Of a DNA stretch of 64,000 nucleotides, positions 44,218 to 54,100 are shown piece after piece. The stretch lies in contig NZ_CP070225.1 in the NCBI RefSeq assembly GCF_021631985.1, positions 3,038,001 through 3,102,000 on the forward strand, read 5' to 3'. Positions within the stretch are counted from its first letter, which is position 1. Each line of letters opens with the position of its first letter. Below the pieces are notes generated by a model that worked only from the letters and a program-made list of their open reading frames with translations, searched no databases and was not told the origin of the DNA. The translations under genes and the position numbers were made by a program. The stretch is from Sandaracinus amylolyticus (GTDB lineage: Bacteria > Myxococcota_A > Polyangia > Polyangiales > Sandaracinaceae).

Positions 44218-44994
44218 TCAGCGAGGCGGGCGCACGATCACGCGGCCACCACCCCCACCGCCTCCCCGCTGCGGCGGAGGCGTCACCACGACCCCGCTGC
44301 TCCGGCGCTGCTGCGGCTGCTGCACCACCACGCCCCCACCACGCGGCGGCGGCGTCACGACCACCCCGCCACCCCGCGGCGGCGGCGTCACGACCACTCC
44401 GCCACCTCGCGGCGGCGGCGTCACCACCACTCCGCCACCCCGCGGCGGCGGCGTCACCACCACTCCGCCACCTCGCGGCGGCGGCGTCACCACCACTCCA
44501 CCTCGCGGCGGCGGCGTCACCACGACGGTCCCGCCACGCGGCGGCGGCTGCACCACCACGCCTCCGCGGTACGTCGGCTGCTGCACGACCACCCCGCCGC
44601 GATAGGGCGGCGTCGCGACCACCGCACGGCGCGGCGGAGGCGGCGACACGATCACGCCGCGCCCGTCACGCCAGCCGCCCTGGACGTACACGTAGCCGGT
44701 GCCCCGACGCTCCCAGCGCGGCTGCACGAACACGTAGCCGGGACGCGGGTCGATCCAGTAGCCGTCGACCCACGCGTACTGGTAGCCGTCCCACTCGTAG
44801 TGGCCCTCGACCCACACCGCCCCCTGGTACGGCGCCGGGCTCTGGGCGTAGGTCACGGTCGCGACCGGCGGGGGCGGCGGATCGTAGACGACCACGCCCG
44901 CGCGTCCGCGCGCGACGGTGGCGTAGCAACCGGCGTTCGCCACCGCGAGCACGAGGACGGCTCCCGTGACGATCCGGCGCAAGAACGAGCTCAT
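44218..44994 (-). CDS. YXWGXW-repeat lipoprotein with tandem VVVTPPPRGGG repeats
   Basis: 258 residues. Lipoprotein signal VLVLAVANAGCYA, then a YXWGXW-like part (WVEGHYEWDGYQYAWVDGYW) found in many envelope proteins of unknown role. Residues ~150-235 are about six 11-residue units VVVTPPPRGGG. The C-terminus is Gly/Arg-rich (GGGGGGGRVIVRPPR). Likely outer membrane or periplasm, with the repeat as a flexible or wall-binding tail (inference). Confidence 0.8.
   Translation of the reverse strand: MSSFLRRIVTGAVLVLAVANAGCYATVARGRAGVVVYDPPPPPVATVTYAQSPAPYQGAVWVEGHYEWDGYQYAWVDGYWIDPRPGYVFVQPRWERRGTGYVYVQGGWRDGRGVIVSPPPPRRAVVATPPYRGGVVVQQPTYRGGVVVQPPPRGGTVVVTPPPRGGVVVTPPPRGGGVVVTPPPRGGGVVVTPPPRGGGVVVTPPPRGGGVVVTPPPRGGGVVVQQPQQRRSSGVVVTPPPQRGGGGGGGRVIVRPPR
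44330..44545. repeat. 33-bp tandem repeat inside the YXWGXW lipoprotein gene
   Basis: Units of the form cgcggcggcggcgtcacc plus accactccgccac occur six to seven times with few differences and keep the reading frame (33 bp = 11 codons). One unit is 30 bp. Low divergence suggests recent expansion. Confidence 0.8.
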
Positions 44995-45295
44995 CGTGAC
45001 CTCCAGTCCACGTCCTCGGCGTGCGAGGACGGGGTGTCATCCTGCCTAAGCAATGCGGGTGCCTGCCTCACGTGGCGACGGGCCCCTCTTCCGTTACGAA
45101 AATCGGCTCGCCGCTCCGGTCCCTTCCGTCCGCGCGCTCCGCGCGCTGCCGTACGGGCCCTCCGGGACGAGCACTCGTATAGGGGTTACGAGAATCTGTG
45201 CCGCGCGCAACGGAGTCGGTGTGGGTTGCATCGCCGTCCATTGCCGTGCCCATCATCGGCGTCCACGAACGAGCCCCCGAGAGGAAGGAACCGCG
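44995..45295. other. Promoter gap between the YXWGXW lipoprotein and UDP-sugar pyrophosphorylase genes
   Basis: A 301-bp divergent gap. It holds copy B of the dispersed repeat (45098-45177) and, immediately before the plus-strand gene, the ribosome-binding site AGGAAGGA. I see no other gene or RNA in it. The promoters of both flanking genes should be here. Confidence 0.6.
45098..45177. repeat. Dispersed palindromic repeat, copy B
   Basis: Second copy of the element seen at 9757-9834: same aaaatcggctcgc start, identical cgctccggtcccttccgtcc, an 8-bp insertion (ccgcgcgc-like), then gccgtacggg and gagcactc at the end. It lies in an intergenic region unrelated to the first, which argues for a mobile or genome-wide repeat family rather than a gene-specific element. 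Confidence 0.7.
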
Positions 45296-46429
45296 ATGGC
45301 TCAAGAGTCCCACGCCCACGATTCGATCGACGCCCCGACGCGCGAGCTGCTTCAACGCTTCGGCTGGGACACCGAGAGCTTCGAGGCGCTGCGCGCACGT
45401 CTGCGCGCCGGTGCCGCGGAGTCCGACAACCACATCCGCGGTCGCGTCGCACCGCCCGAGGCGGGCGACATCATCACACTCCCTGCGCCGGGTAGTGCCG
45501 CGCGGAAGGCGCTCGAGGCCCGTGGGCGCGAGGCGCTGCGCACTGGGCTGGTGGGCGCGGTCGTGCTCGCGGGCGGGATGGCGACGCGCTTCGGCGGCGT
45601 GGTGAAGGCGGGCGTCGAGGCGGTCGAGGGCCGCACGTTCCTCGACCTCAAGCTCTCCGACGTCGCGCGGCTCGCGGAGCGCGAGGACGCGCGCATCCCG
45701 ATCTACGTGATGACCAGCTTCGCGACGCACGACGAGGTCGAGCACCTCTCGCGCGCGCTCGAGACCCCGCGCGCGCCGGTGCGCTGCTTCCCGCAGTACA
45801 TCTCGCTGCGCCTCGCGCCCGACGGCTCGCTCTTCCACGAGCCCAGCGACGGAACGCTCTCGCCCTACGCCCCCGGCCACGGCGATCTCAGCTTCGCGCT
45901 GCGCCGCGCCGGTCTGCTCCAGGACTTCGTGCAGAAGGGCGGTCGCCTGCTCTACATGTCGAACGTCGACAACCTCGGCGCGACGCTCGATCCCGCGGTG
46001 ATCGGCGCGCACCTCGAGTCGGGCAAGCAGATCACCGCCGAGGTGGTGCGCAAGGAGAAGGGCGACAAGGGCGGCGCGCCCGCGCGCGTCGACGGGGCCG
46101 CGCAGATCGTCGAGTCCTTCCGCTTCCCCGACGCGTTCGATCAGGACTCGATCCCGGTCTTCAACACGAACTCGTTCGTGCTCGACGCGACCACGCTCGA
46201 CCGCGACTTCCCGCTCACGTGGTTCGTCGTGCGCAAGAAGGTCGAGGGCGCAGAGGCGATCCAGTTCGAGCGCCTCGTCGGCGAGCTCACCGCGTTCCTG
46301 CCGACGTCGTTCCTCGAGGTGGAGCGCCACGGCGCGGACGGCCGCTTCCAGCCGGTGAAGGACCCGCCCGAGCTCGAGCATCGCCGCGCGGAGATCACCG
46401 CCCTGCTGCGCGCACGCGGCGTGCTCTGA
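45296..46429 (+). CDS. UTP--sugar-1-phosphate uridylyltransferase (UGP/UAP family)
   Basis: 377 residues. The nucleotide-binding loop is VVLAGGMATRFGGVVKAG, followed by IPIYVMTSF, a uridine-binding CFPQYISLRL region and MSNVDNLGATLD. This is the eukaryote-like UDP-glucose/UDP-GlcNAc pyrophosphorylase family rather than GalU. It makes UDP-sugars for envelope polysaccharides or glycolipids. The ATG at 45296 has AGGAAGGA 8 nt upstream. The next gene starts 7 bp after its stop. Confidence 0.87.
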   Translation: MAQESHAHDSIDAPTRELLQRFGWDTESFEALRARLRAGAAESDNHIRGRVAPPEAGDIITLPAPGSAARKALEARGREALRTGLVGAVVLAGGMATRFGGVVKAGVEAVEGRTFLDLKLSDVARLAEREDARIPIYVMTSFATHDEVEHLSRALETPRAPVRCFPQYISLRLAPDGSLFHEPSDGTLSPYAPGHGDLSFALRRAGLLQDFVQKGGRLLYMSNVDNLGATLDPAVIGAHLESGKQITAEVVRKEKGDKGGAPARVDGAAQIVESFRFPDAFDQDSIPVFNTNSFVLDATTLDRDFPLTWFVVRKKVEGAEAIQFERLVGELTAFLPTSFLEVERHGADGRFQPVKDPPELEHRRAEITALLRARGVL

Positions 46430-46436
46430 TCCGCGC

Positions 46437-47594
46437 GTGAGGTCCCGTCTCGTCTTCGCGCTGCTCCTCGCGGTGGGATGCGGCGACGATCCGGTGCGGA
46501 TCCTCGACGGCGCGTGCGCGTTCGCCGAGGAGCACCGGATCGCGGTCCCCGATGGTCCGGTGATCGACGATCTCGCGATCGCGACCGACGGCGAGCGCGT
46601 GCTCGCGGTCTGGTCGGAGCGCGCCGGCGCGTTCGTGCGCGCGCTCGATGCGCGCGGCGCGCCGCTCGAGGCCGCGCTGCGCATCGGACCTTCGTGCGAC
46701 GGTGGGCTCGCCGCGGTCGTGCACGAGGGCGCGCTCCACGTCGCGTGTGGTCGCCGTGGTCGCGAGGGGCGCGACGACGAGGGCGGCGTGCAGCTCTACG
46801 TCGTGCGCGATCGCGCGGTCGGCGCACGCGCCGCGCTGGGCGCGATGGGCGCCGACGGCAGCGGCGTGTCGGTCGCGGTCGATGCGCAGGGCGCGCCGTG
46901 GCTCGGATGGCAGGAGGCCGAGGGCGCGGTGAGCGAGGCGTGGATCGCGCGCGCGATCGACGGCGCGACGACCGAGCGACTCTCCTCGCCGCGCTTCCGC
47001 GCGTCGCGCCCGGCGCTGCTGGCGAGCGGCGATCGTGTGCTCGCGACGTGGGCCGAGACCTGGCTCGACGGAGACGGCGAGGTCGAGGGGCGCGTGATGC
47101 TGCGCGCCGGCGCGCGCGCGGCGCGTCCGGTCGCCGATCTCGCGTTCGACGCGCCGCTGCCGTTGCTGCGCGGGGGCGCCGCGGGCGACGTGATCCTCGG
47201 GTTCCGCGATCGACGTCCGCCTCGCTCGCGACCGCGCTTCCAGATCGCGCGCGTGCAGTCGGACGCGACGGCGATCGATCGCATCGAGAGCTCCGCGCAC
47301 GCGAACGCGACCGGCGGGTCGACGACGATCGCATGCGGCGGCGACGTGTTCGTGATCGCGCCGCGCACCCACTCGCGCACCGAGCGCCTCGTCAGCGTGC
47401 GTCGCTACACCCGCGAGCTCGAGGCGCGCGGCCCCGAGATGCAGATCTACGAGCACGGCGCGGCGTTCGAGCACGCCGACGCGACGTGCGTCGGCGGTCA
47501 CGTGGTCGTTCTGTTCGCGTCGCGACGGAGTCAGCTCCAGGAGCAGGGCTCGGTGCGCGCCGTCGCGGTGAATTGCGCGTCCGAGAGCGACTGA
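46437..47594 (+). CDS. Lipoprotein with beta-propeller-like repeats, unknown function
   Basis: 385 residues starting at GTG 46437 with signal LVFALLLAVGCGDD. The mature part has repeated strands such as DDLAIATDGERVLAVWSERA, GVSVAVDAQGAPWLGWQEAE and LLASGDRVLATWAETW, spaced ~50 residues apart, similar in style to the propeller-like repeats of the giant surface protein at 51125-56884. No catalytic motif. It closely follows the uridylyltransferase gene and is probably co-transcribed, though the functions need not be linked. Confidence 0.78.
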   Translation: MRSRLVFALLLAVGCGDDPVRILDGACAFAEEHRIAVPDGPVIDDLAIATDGERVLAVWSERAGAFVRALDARGAPLEAALRIGPSCDGGLAAVVHEGALHVACGRRGREGRDDEGGVQLYVVRDRAVGARAALGAMGADGSGVSVAVDAQGAPWLGWQEAEGAVSEAWIARAIDGATTERLSSPRFRASRPALLASGDRVLATWAETWLDGDGEVEGRVMLRAGARAARPVADLAFDAPLPLLRGGAAGDVILGFRDRRPPRSRPRFQIARVQSDATAIDRIESSAHANATGGSTTIACGGDVFVIAPRTHSRTERLVSVRRYTRELEARGPEMQIYEHGAAFEHADATCVGGHVVVLFASRRSQLQEQGSVRAVAVNCASESD

Positions 47595-47676
47595 TCGCGG
47601 CCGATCTCGATCGGAATTCGATGATCGCGAGCCCGAGATCGCGCGTTTCACGAAGCGAATTGCCGTGTTTCACGCC

Positions 47677-47798
47677 CCTAGGGGATGCCTAGGTGGATCC
47701 TAGGCGAGGGCTCGATCGAGCCCAGGCACGAGCTGGATCGAACCCAGGCCGAGGCTGGATCGAGCCCAGGCCGAGGCTGGATCGAGCCCACGGCTCGG
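47677..47798. repeat. 11-bp periodic repeat array (22-bp double units)
   Basis: Three cctagg blocks occur exactly 11 bp apart (47677, 47688, 47699), then four 22-bp units at 47711, 47733, 47755 and 47777 alternate 11-bp halves of the types gctggatcgag and cccaggccgag. The array fills the gap between two converging genes. The strict 11-bp step is close to one DNA helical turn, so all blocks face the same side of the helix. Could be a protein-binding array, a terminator-like zone or slippage product. Confidence 0.75.
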
Positions 47799-47814
47799 CG
47801 CGATCCGATCTCCC

Positions 47815-49701
47815 TCAGCGCGGCACGAGGCGACCGCCCGAGTAGGCGTAGGTCACCGCGCGGTCGCGCCACGGCAGGAGCGGCGGCGCGATGCCGTCGG
47901 TCGCCGCGGTGTCGCCCCAGGGCCAGCTCGACGCGTCCCAGCCGCGCGCCGTGCCCGGCCGGATCTCGAGGGTGCCGTTGCCTGCTCGCACTTCGTTCTC
48001 GATGCGGCGCCCCGACTGCTCGCGCGCGACCTCGCGCTGCAGCAGCGCGGGGAACCCGACGGGCGTGAACTGGAACACCAGCAGGACCTCGCGGCGCACG
48101 TCGCCGATGTTCTGCCGCACCCGCATCAGGATCTCGTGGCGCGGATCGCCGGTGATCTCCGCGGTGCGCACGTCGAGCACGTCCCCCGCGGCCTGCGCCG
48201 GGATCTGGAAGTGGAACCAGCCGCTGCCGTTGCGGAACCCCGGACCCACGACCACGAGGTCACGGCCGTACACGACGACCTCTTCCTCCTGCGCGTCCGC
48301 CGCGACGTTCGCGCGCACGCGGAACGTGGGGCGCGCATCGCGCAGGCCGCGCTCGCGGCGGAACGCGGAGAGCAGATCCTCGACCCCCGGCGGCGGCGGC
48401 GTCGCCGGCTCGGCGCTGGTGGTCGCGGTCGCCGGCGCGCGCGCGGTCGCGGGATCGACGTAGCGCGGGTTCGGTCGCTCCGAGACCCGCGCGAAGCGCG
48501 AGCCGTCCCAGCGGTACTCGCGCGAGAGCACCGGGCCCCACGGCACCAGGATCGGCTCGGCGTCGGCGGCGGGCGCCTCCTGCAGCGTGCTCGCGTCGAG
48601 GCCCTGCGCGCGCCCGGTGCGCGCCTCGATCGTCGCGGGCTGGCCCCGGCGTCCCGCGCGCACCTGCACCGCGGACTCGACGCTGCCCGCGCCGGTCGCC
48701 TTGCGCGTCTCGATCGCGAAGGCGGGCTGGATCTGTCCGGTCGCGAACGAGAAGACCTGCCAGAGATCGCGCGAGCCGCGATCGTCGCTCTGCCGCAGCG
48801 TGACGACGAGCTCGCTCTTGCCGTCGCCGGTGAGGTCGACGAGGCGCGGCTCGCGCACGTCGGCCGCCGCGCCGATCGGCAGCTGCACGAACGAGAAGCC
48901 GCGACCCTCCTGCCATCCCGCGCCGGTCACGACGAGGAAGCGATCGACGATCGAGACGCGCTCGGGCTGGGCGTCGCCGCCGACGTCGCCGCGGAGATCG
49001 TGCGCGGGGCGCGCGCCCTCGAGCTGTCGGCTCGCGAGGAACGACTCGAACGCCGCGCTCTGTCCGCCGCTCGGCGCGAGCGTCGGGAGCAGCTCGAGGT
49101 GCGCGCGATCGACCGCCGCGAACGTCGGCTCGTTCTCGACCTCGGGGCGCGCCGCGGAGTCGACGTCGCGGAGGCGCACCGAGCCGCGCCCTTCCTGCCA
49201 GCGCGCGCTCCCGGGGATCGCGTTCCACGGGATGAACGCCTCGACGACGTAGCCGCCGCGCGAAGGGCCTTCGACGATCTGCGCGCCGCGCGCGTTGCCG
49301 GGGCGCCCGAGGCCGCCGACGCCGACGCGCGCCGCGCTGCGCCCGGTCTCGCCCGCCCAGAGCCAGATCTCGACGCCGTCGAAGCCACGGCCGCGCGGCA
49401 TCGCGAGGGTGACGACGACCGCGTCCTCGTCGGTGCCCGGGCTCGCGGTGCGGATGAGGCGCTCGTCGCGCACCTCGGCGCCGACGTAGAGACCACCGCC
49501 GTCGTAGGCGAGCGCGACGCGCATCGAGGCGTCGGCACCTTCACCGACGTCGAGGAAGCGAACTCCGCGCCACTCGCGGAGCGAGCCGTCGACCCGGAGG
49601 CTCGCGCCCTCGCCGGCCTCGGTGATGGGGAGCGCGACCTGGGCGTGCGCGCGTGGAGCGAAGGAGAGGAGAACGGCGAGCCCGATCAGTGCGGAGCGCA
49701 T
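47815..49701 (-). CDS. Secreted protein with CBM9-like N-terminal domain
   Basis: 628 residues from the ATG at 49701, which gives a clean signal peptide (ALIGLAVLLSFAPRAHAQ). Residues ~20-190 look like a CBM9/DOMON-type beta-sandwich (LRVDGSLREWRGVRFLDVGE, VALAYDGGGLYVGAEVRDE, GYVVEAFIPWNAIPG). Two further beta-rich parts, each with PERVSIVDRFLVVTGAGW / EEEVVVYGRDLVVVGPGF and LVDLTGDGKSELVVTLRQ, look like an internal duplication joined by a Pro/Ala/Thr linker. Probably periplasmic or exported. Substrate unknown. Confidence 0.78.
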   Translation of the reverse strand: MRSALIGLAVLLSFAPRAHAQVALPITEAGEGASLRVDGSLREWRGVRFLDVGEGADASMRVALAYDGGGLYVGAEVRDERLIRTASPGTDEDAVVVTLAMPRGRGFDGVEIWLWAGETGRSAARVGVGGLGRPGNARGAQIVEGPSRGGYVVEAFIPWNAIPGSARWQEGRGSVRLRDVDSAARPEVENEPTFAAVDRAHLELLPTLAPSGGQSAAFESFLASRQLEGARPAHDLRGDVGGDAQPERVSIVDRFLVVTGAGWQEGRGFSFVQLPIGAAADVREPRLVDLTGDGKSELVVTLRQSDDRGSRDLWQVFSFATGQIQPAFAIETRKATGAGSVESAVQVRAGRRGQPATIEARTGRAQGLDASTLQEAPAADAEPILVPWGPVLSREYRWDGSRFARVSERPNPRYVDPATARAPATATTSAEPATPPPPGVEDLLSAFRRERGLRDARPTFRVRANVAADAQEEEVVVYGRDLVVVGPGFRNGSGWFHFQIPAQAAGDVLDVRTAEITGDPRHEILMRVRQNIGDVRREVLLVFQFTPVGFPALLQREVAREQSGRRIENEVRAGNGTLEIRPGTARGWDASSWPWGDTAATDGIAPPLLPWRDRAVTYAYSGGRLVPR

Positions 49702-49776
49702 CGGGCACGAGACGTTATCACAGCGGTCGCGCTTCATCGGGACGACGAGACCGCGTCGGGGCGCGCAGGTTCCGGA

Positions 49777-50949
<1,173 letters not shown>

Positions 50950-51124
50950 CAGCCGGCAGGTCTGGGGCGCGGGGACCGGAGGCGCAATGAATACCGGGGC
51001 AGGACCGGGATGCCACGCGAGCGTGATCGTCTCGACGTCGGCGTGCGAGAGCGGCTCCGAGGCCGAATCCGACCCGAAGCGCGCCCTCGAATCACCCAAA
51101 CGGGCGCGGTGCCCTCGCCTGACG

Positions 51125-54100
51125 CTACCGTTTCGCTCGCGCGCGGCGCTGCAGCACGAGCGCGAGGGCGAGCCCGAGGAGCCCGAGTGCGGCTCGGCTC
51201 GAGCGGGGCTGCGCGCCTGCCGCGACGCAGCCCCAACCGCCCTCCGCGCCCGAAACGATCCCGGCGTCGGGGCCCGCGCCGGCGTCCGACGACGCAGCCG
51301 CGCCGGCGTCCGACGACGCAGCCGCGTCGGCACTGCCGGCGTCACGTGCGCCTGCGTCGGACGTCCGCACGCAGATCGTGTCGGCGGTCTCGGTGCAGGC
51401 CGACACCTCCAGCTCGTCGGCCGCACACTCGGTGCACGCGGTGCAGGCGCGGTCGCTCGTCGCGGTCGGCGCCACCGACTCGTACTCGTCGGCGCCGCAT
51501 GCGCTCAGCGCGGTGCACGCGCGGTCGCTCGTCGCGGTCGGCGCGGTCGACTCGTACTCGGTCGAGCTGCATACCGTGTACGGCGCGCAGGCTCGATCCA
51601 TCGTCGCCGTCGGCGGCGCTACTTCGTAGTGCGAGGTCCCGCAGCTGCCCACCGGCGTGCAGGCGCGATCGCTGCTCGGGGTCGGAGGCACCGATTCGAA
51701 CTCGCCGGCGCCACAGACCGTCAGCGCGGTGCACACGCGGTCGCGCGTCTGCGTCTGCGGCACCGACTCGTACTCGTCGGCGCAGCAGACCGTCAGCGCG
51801 GTGCACGCGCGGTCGCTCGTCGCGGTCGGCGCGACCGACTGATACTCGGTCGAGCTGCACACCGTGTACGGCGCGCAGGCTCGATCCATCGTCGCCGTCG
51901 GCGGCGCTACTTCGTAGTGCGAGGTCCCGCAGCTGCCCACCGGCGTGCAGACACGATCGCTGCTCGGGGTCGGAGGCACCGATTCGAACTCGCCGGCGCC
52001 ACAGACCGTCAGCGCGGTGCACACGCGGTCGCTCGTCGGCGTCTGCGGCACCGACTCGTACTCGTCGGCGCCACAGACCGTCAGCGCGGTGCAGACGCGG
52101 TCGCTCGTCTGCGTCTGCGGCACCGATTCGAACTCGCCGGCGCGGCAGACCGTCAGCGCGGTGCACACGCGGTCGCTCGTCGCGGTGGGCGCGACCGACT
52201 GATACTCGGTCGAGCTGCACACCGTGTACGGCGCGCAGGCTCGATCCCTCGTCGCCGTCGGCGGCGACACTTCGTAGTGCGTGGTCCCGCAGGTGGCCAC
52301 CGGCGTGCAGACGCGATCGCTGCTCGGGGTCGGAGGCACCGATTCGAACTCGCCGGCGCCACAGACCGTCAGCGCGGTGCACACGCGGTCGCTCGTCTGC
52401 GTCTGTGGCACCGATTCGAACTCGCCGGCGCCACAGACCGTCAGCGCGGTGCACACGCGGTCGCTCGTCTGCGTCTGCGGCACCGACTCGTACTCGTCGG
52501 CGCGGCAGACCGTCAGCGCGGTGCACGCGCGGTCGCTCGTCGCGGTCGGCGCGACCGACTGATACTCGGTCGAGCTGCACACCGTGTACGGCGCGCAGGC
52601 TCGATCCCTCGTCGCCGTCGGCGGCGACGCTTCATAGTGGGTGGTCCCGCAGGTGGCCACCGGCGTGCAGACGCGATCGCTGCTCGGGGTCGGAGGCACC
52701 GATTCGAACTCGCCGGCGCCACAGACCGTCAGCGCGGTGCACACGCGGTCGCTCGTCTGCGTCTGTGGCACCGATTCGAACTCGCCGGCGCCACAGACCG
52801 TCAGCGCGGTGCACACGCGGTCGCTCGTCTGCGTCTGTGGCACCGACTCGTACTCGTCGGCGCCACAGACCGTCAGCGCGGTGCACACGCGGTCGCTCGT
52901 CGCGGTCGGCGCGACCGACTGATACTGGGTCGAGCTGCACACCGTGTACGGCGCGCAGGCTCGATCCCTCGTCGCCGTCGGCGGCGACACTTCGTAGTGA
53001 GTGGTCCCGCAGGTGGCCACCGGCGTGCAGACACGATCGCTGCTCGGGGTCGGAGGCACCGATTCGAACTCGCCGGCGCCACAGACCGTCAGCGCGGTGC
53101 ACACGCGGTCGCTCGTCTGCGTCTGCGGCACCGACTCGTACTCGTCGGCGCGGCAGACCGTCAGCGCGGTGCACGCGCGGTCGCTGGTCGCGGTGGGCTC
53201 GGTCGACTCGTACTCGCTCGCGCTGCACGCGACCCACGTCGCGCACGAGAGCGCGTTCGCGCTCGACGAGTAGCTGCCCGCCTCGCACGCGCTGCACGCA
53301 CGATCGCTCGTGGTGGAGCCCACCGCCGTCACGTACGTGCCTGCTGCGCAGGCGCTCCACGCGGTGCAGCTCGACGCGCCCGCGCCCGACCATTCTCCCG
53401 CCCGACATGCGGTGCATGCGGTCGCGCCGGTGCCATCGGCCGAGTACGTCCCCGCGGGGCACGCGCTGCACACGTACCCGCCGCCCGCTCGTCCCGTGCA
53501 GCTCGTCCCGCTCAGGCACGGGTCGCCGCTGCCGCCGCACGTGCCCGCGGTGCAGATGTCCGTTGCGGTGCACCCGAGCCCGTCGTCGCACGCGTTGCCG
53601 GTGGTCGCTCCGCACGTGCCGTCGCTCGCGGCTCCTGCCGCCACCGAGCACGCCTGGCAGTCGTCGGTGGCGCCGCCGCACGCGCTCTCGCAGCACACGC
53701 CGTCCACGCAATGCCCACTCTCGCAGTCGGCGCCGGCGCCGCAGGAGTCACCGAGGTCCGCGCCGTACCGGACGAGACGCGCCTGAGCGCGCCAGATGCC
53801 GAACGGAGCCTCGGGCACGAAGCGGCTGTACGCCAGGAGGAGCTCGCCCGGCGCGCCGCCCGCGAGCCGCGGAGTCTCTTCGTTCGTCGCCAGATCCGCC
53901 GCGAGCACCACGCCGCCCGGGGACTCGACGATCCCGTCGCTCACCCGGGTCCCGTAAATGTCCGTCGAGGCCCCGCGGGAGTCCTGCCAGACGACGACGT
54001 AGTCGATCCCCGTCGACGCCACGCTCGGGAACTGCTGGCCGTTCACCGCGGTCGAGATCGCCAGGCCGGTCGCGTCGAGGACGGTTCCGGCGGCGCTCAC

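Noticed and set aside
47711-47798. 22-bp units considered as a small CRISPR or integron attachment array
   Set aside because: No spacers, no cas or integrase genes, and the units subdivide into 11-bp blocks.
51364-53235. Regular repeats considered as a CRISPR array
   Set aside because: Units are contiguous and coding with no unique spacers; they encode 24-residue cysteine units.
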